Below, piece after piece: positions 61,000-64,000 of a DNA stretch of 64,000 nucleotides. Each line of letters starts with the position of its first letter. Position 1 is the first letter of the stretch. The DNA is from Nilaparvata lugens (Eukaryota; Arthropoda; Insecta; Hemiptera; Delphacidae), in assembly GCF_014356525.2 (NCBI RefSeq), contig NC_052511.1:15361942-15425941 (forward strand), in the 5' to 3' direction. Below the pieces are notes generated by a model that worked only from the letters and a program-made list of their open reading frames with translations, made no database searches and was not told where the DNA came from. Position numbers and translations under genes: made by a program.

Positions 61000-62155
61000 A
61001 ATTAATATTATGAAATGGTGTGTACTGAGATAAAATGAAGGCCTTCAGGAACACCTATAGGTATCTAATCATAGCCTAGTCATATGAATCTATTTTTTAG
61101 CATACCGAGCTATCCAACCCATCCCATCAAAACATAACTTTGTACATCTTTCCATAGTTCAATTCCCTACCATTATTTAGTATGATTTGAGTTCATTATC
61201 TACTTTTTTACACTTCTTCCCATAGTTCAGTTTCCTACCTTTATTTAGTTTGATAGTTAATTATGAACTTTTTACACATATTTTAATAGTTCAGTTCCCC
61301 ATTCTATATTTTTCTTCTCTGAGTTATTATTTTGAACATACGACAACCCACTCATTGCTCATTGTTCGGTACTCTGCACTTTTGGTCTAATGACCACGAA
61401 AAAGTTTGACAATGAACGAGAAAGTGGGCGTTGGAGAAAGAGAGAAAGAAATAGATTCAGACAGAAACTTCATTATGAATGGGAGAGAGAGGCTTCACAG
61501 AGAAAAGTCTTCAATGAAGTATAGTGCGCATGTGTAACATGGATGAAACAGTGAAAGGAAGAGAGAAAGGAGAGAGTAAGAGGCGCGAAAGTAAAACAGA
61601 AACAAGTGAGAATGAAGGAGAATGTGCTGAGAAATGATAAAATGAGAGTAGGATAATTATGTAAATGTTAGGAAGAAAATGAGTTTGGACAATGAGTCGG
61701 AAATGAATATTGATTCAAAGCCCACTTGTTAGTTTTTAACAAACTTTGCCTTATTCAAATGTGGTCTTCATTATACAGTATTATGGTTCTCTCTTTGAAG
61801 AAAAATTGAAAAAATAAGTACGTACTGTAACGAGTAATGTAATGTTTTTTGTAAAGTAATTCTGATTTATTCAGGTGAGCATGATAAACAAGTACGATCT
61901 TTAACACAAAAATATCATCATCATATCCATTCTTTAACCACCAATTATTTCTTTCTAAGCCAAATACAGTATTAGTGAAATTACCGTACTGATCTTTTAT
62001 TATGTTGATACTGAGATTATTTAATCTTTTGTAGTAGATATTGGAACTTAGAACATGTAGTAGGTTACTGAAGCCTATTTTTGCATAGCTTCAATCATTA
62101 AAATATGACACCAATACAATATGACAGCAATATTTTCCTATGTAGGTACATCATA
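61000..62155. other. Unannotated DNA, purine-rich at 61390-61680
   Basis: [23 protein letters not shown] runs; no gene supported. The rest is AT-rich. Confidence 0.4.
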
Positions 62156-62159
62156 ATTA

Positions 62160-62823
62160 TACAGTGTTCTGAAAAAAGGTGCCCATACGTCAGGGCTTGA
62201 TTCCTCACATTAAAATAAGGAAAAAGCTCCAATCAACATAGGTTCAAAAATGCTTGGTTACCAAGTTATACAGGGTGAAATATTTCGTATGAATTTCAGT
62301 TAAATATACACAAAATCTGTTAAGCTCTCTTTTCATGCGTTTTGTATGTATTTAAGGATTATTTTTTTAAAGGTTGCGTTTGTCTTTTATAGATTTATTT
62401 TACATTTTTCTTTTCGAAATTAAATGTTTTACAAGTTCTGAGAGAAAATATTCTTTGTTTATTGTACATTTAACATAGTAAATCAGTTTCAAACCTTAGA
62501 GGAACTTGTTTTTCGGGACAAAGTTTCGCGTATTTCGTCACATATCTTAAAAATTTCTGCAGCTACAGGTCTAGAAACCTGTTTCAATTTTCCAGTTCAC
62601 TTTACATGAAGTACACTAAATTGTACATCTTAATCAAAAGCCAACAAAATAATACCCGTAGGGCTTCGTTTCAGCAGGGGAACTGAAATTCAAACGAAAT
62701 CTTTTACCCTGTATAACTTGGTAACTAAGTATTTTCTGACCTATGTTAATTAGAACTTTTTTCTTCTTTCAATGTGAGGAATCACGCCCTGACTTATGGG
62801 CACCTTCTTCAGAACACACTGTA
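62160..62823. mobile_element. Non-autonomous transposon with about 150-bp inverted ends
   Basis: ACAGTGTTCTGAAAAAAGGT left and CTTCTTCAGAACACACTGT right begin arms that continue with GCCCATACGTCAGGGC / GCCCTGACTTATGGGC and CCAAGTTATACAGGGTGAAA / its complement. The 350-bp centre is not coding. Confidence 0.9.
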
Positions 62824-63202
62824 AACGAAACAGCAATTCCATAATCGTAATAATTATCATTGAAAATGAATGGACATTCAATCTGTAACATCAGGAAGAC
62901 CTACATCACATATAACAAATTTACCACATGCAATTTACTATAACTCATTGCAGATTATTATAACGGTGAATATTATAAGAGAGAATAATATTGCAGCATA
63001 TATGTAGTCTATTGCAATGAATGCATGTGTAGAGGTGATTCAAAAGAAATGGCAAAGTGTGAATACACGATCAATAATTTGAATACTGCAACACACCAGC
63101 TTACAAATGATACATAAAACTCTACACGGAAGATCTAATGACCCAAACAAGCGAACCTGAACTTGAAAACTGTTACCAGACGGGTGGCTCGCTCGCAAAC
63201 AT

Positions 63203-63508
63203 GTGCGTGCGTGTGTTGTATCAAAGTTTATTCATGTGTGTGTATGTGAGAGAGATAACTTGAACACTAATGTGATGGAACAGCTAAAGTTGTTTGAAAA
63301 CCAGTTGGGTTTCAAGAAGGTGAAGGATCCCGTTTCCATTCTAATAATCAAACACAACAAATCTGTTCCGAATCTGTTCTGCAGTTTCTCAGGAGCACAT
63401 TTGTTTTTTCGCGTTCGTTTTTTGGAATGTCAACCAGAATTTGAGAGATTATCAAAAAATGTAACAGTGCATCCAGAATTGAAAGCCTTGTTCTTATGGA
63501 AGGTGTGA
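63203..63508 (+). other. Unrecognised ORF
   Basis: Plus-strand frame with a hydrophilic 77-aa part from the Met at 63272 (MEQLKLFENQLGFKKVKD, then LKALFLWKV). No motif known to me and no splice or promoter support. Codon composition is not decisive; it may be an exon or chance. Confidence 0.15.
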
Positions 63509-63540
63509 ATAAATATTACATTACAATAAATATTGTACCT

Positions 63541-63810
63541 CAGGGGCGTATATAAGGGTGGGCCCAGGGAGACGAGCTCAGCCCCCCCCCCAAAAAAAAT
63601 AATGAATATGAAGAAAAATCCGTACAGTAATTACAGAATAAAGTACAGTAATCTGAATTGTTGGCGGCCTGACGGTAAAGTAAAAAGGGCGTTCACCGCA
63701 AATAACCCTCCGAATGAGCAGCAAAACTGATATTAAGTATCATGGGGTGTTACTTAAAATCACTTATTAACCTTGGCCCCTCCCAAAAATGCATTCTATA
63801 TACGCCATTG
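63541..63810. mobile_element. hAT-type MITE
   Basis: Ends CAGGGGCGTATATA and TATATACGCCATTG are imperfect inverted repeats of the CAGGGGCG form. TTGTACCT before and TTATACCT after match at 7 of 8 bases, as for an 8-bp hAT target duplication. No transposase. Confidence 0.75.
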
Positions 63811-64000
63811 TTATACCTTTATGTTGATGAACCTTCATTTTATTGAGTTCAACTGGAAATTTCCACTAGATTACGACTGCTTAGAAAATTGTGCTATACT
63901 ACTCTATTTACAGTTTCTCACATCATAACACAAAATTTGAATATTGATTATTTAATATTTAGAGCAAATTTGTAACTATATTATAGAGAGAATTCATTTT

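Overview
The window looks like nuclear DNA of an insect. It is AT-rich, has long repeat-filled introns bounded by GT/AG, and carries a Ty1/copia element whose primer-binding site is of the Drosophila copia type. A hemipteran (planthopper-like) source is my guess from the repeat style and is not shown. No bacterial, organellar or CRISPR features were seen.

Layout: (1) 559-6142 is a full-length Ty1/copia retrotransposon on the minus strand. It has 239-bp LTRs differing at one base, a 5-bp target duplication (AATAG), a half-tRNA-type primer site and a GAGGGGGCG polypurine tract. Its pol gene is frameshifted and the gag position holds unrecognised sequence. (2) 8396-16610 (+) is a complete seven-exon SLC25A38-like mitochondrial glycine carrier gene encoding 287 aa. 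(3) 19181-46138 (-) is most of a Fps/Fer non-receptor tyrosine kinase gene. It has five F-BAR/coiled-coil exons, one linker exon, an SH2 exon and the exons of a complete kinase domain. An alternative first exon at 32548-32462 joins the linker exon in frame and predicts a 504-aa kinase without F-BAR. The N-terminal roughly 100 aa were not found and probably lie further right. The two genes converge, with about 2.5 kb between their stop codons. (4) 46-64 kb has no gene I can name. It holds a 5'-truncated non-LTR retrotransposon (56529-58650), a second LINE fragment (60375-60960) and tandem repeats. It also holds nine related imperfect hairpins of about 70-95 nt between 49.07 and 60.01 kb that I saw nowhere else in the window.

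The introns and intergenic DNA are packed with palindromic MITE-like elements in several families, two tRNA-derived or tRNA-like SINE families, and fold-back elements up to 1.9 kb with nested insertions.

The strongest candidate for something undescribed is the hairpin cluster: a microRNA/hpRNA-like array, or a locally amplified palindromic repeat. Its 3' arm is conserved and its loop varies, and perfect cAMP-response-type palindromes lie within or beside it. The copia and LINE copies are broken and are described only as seen.
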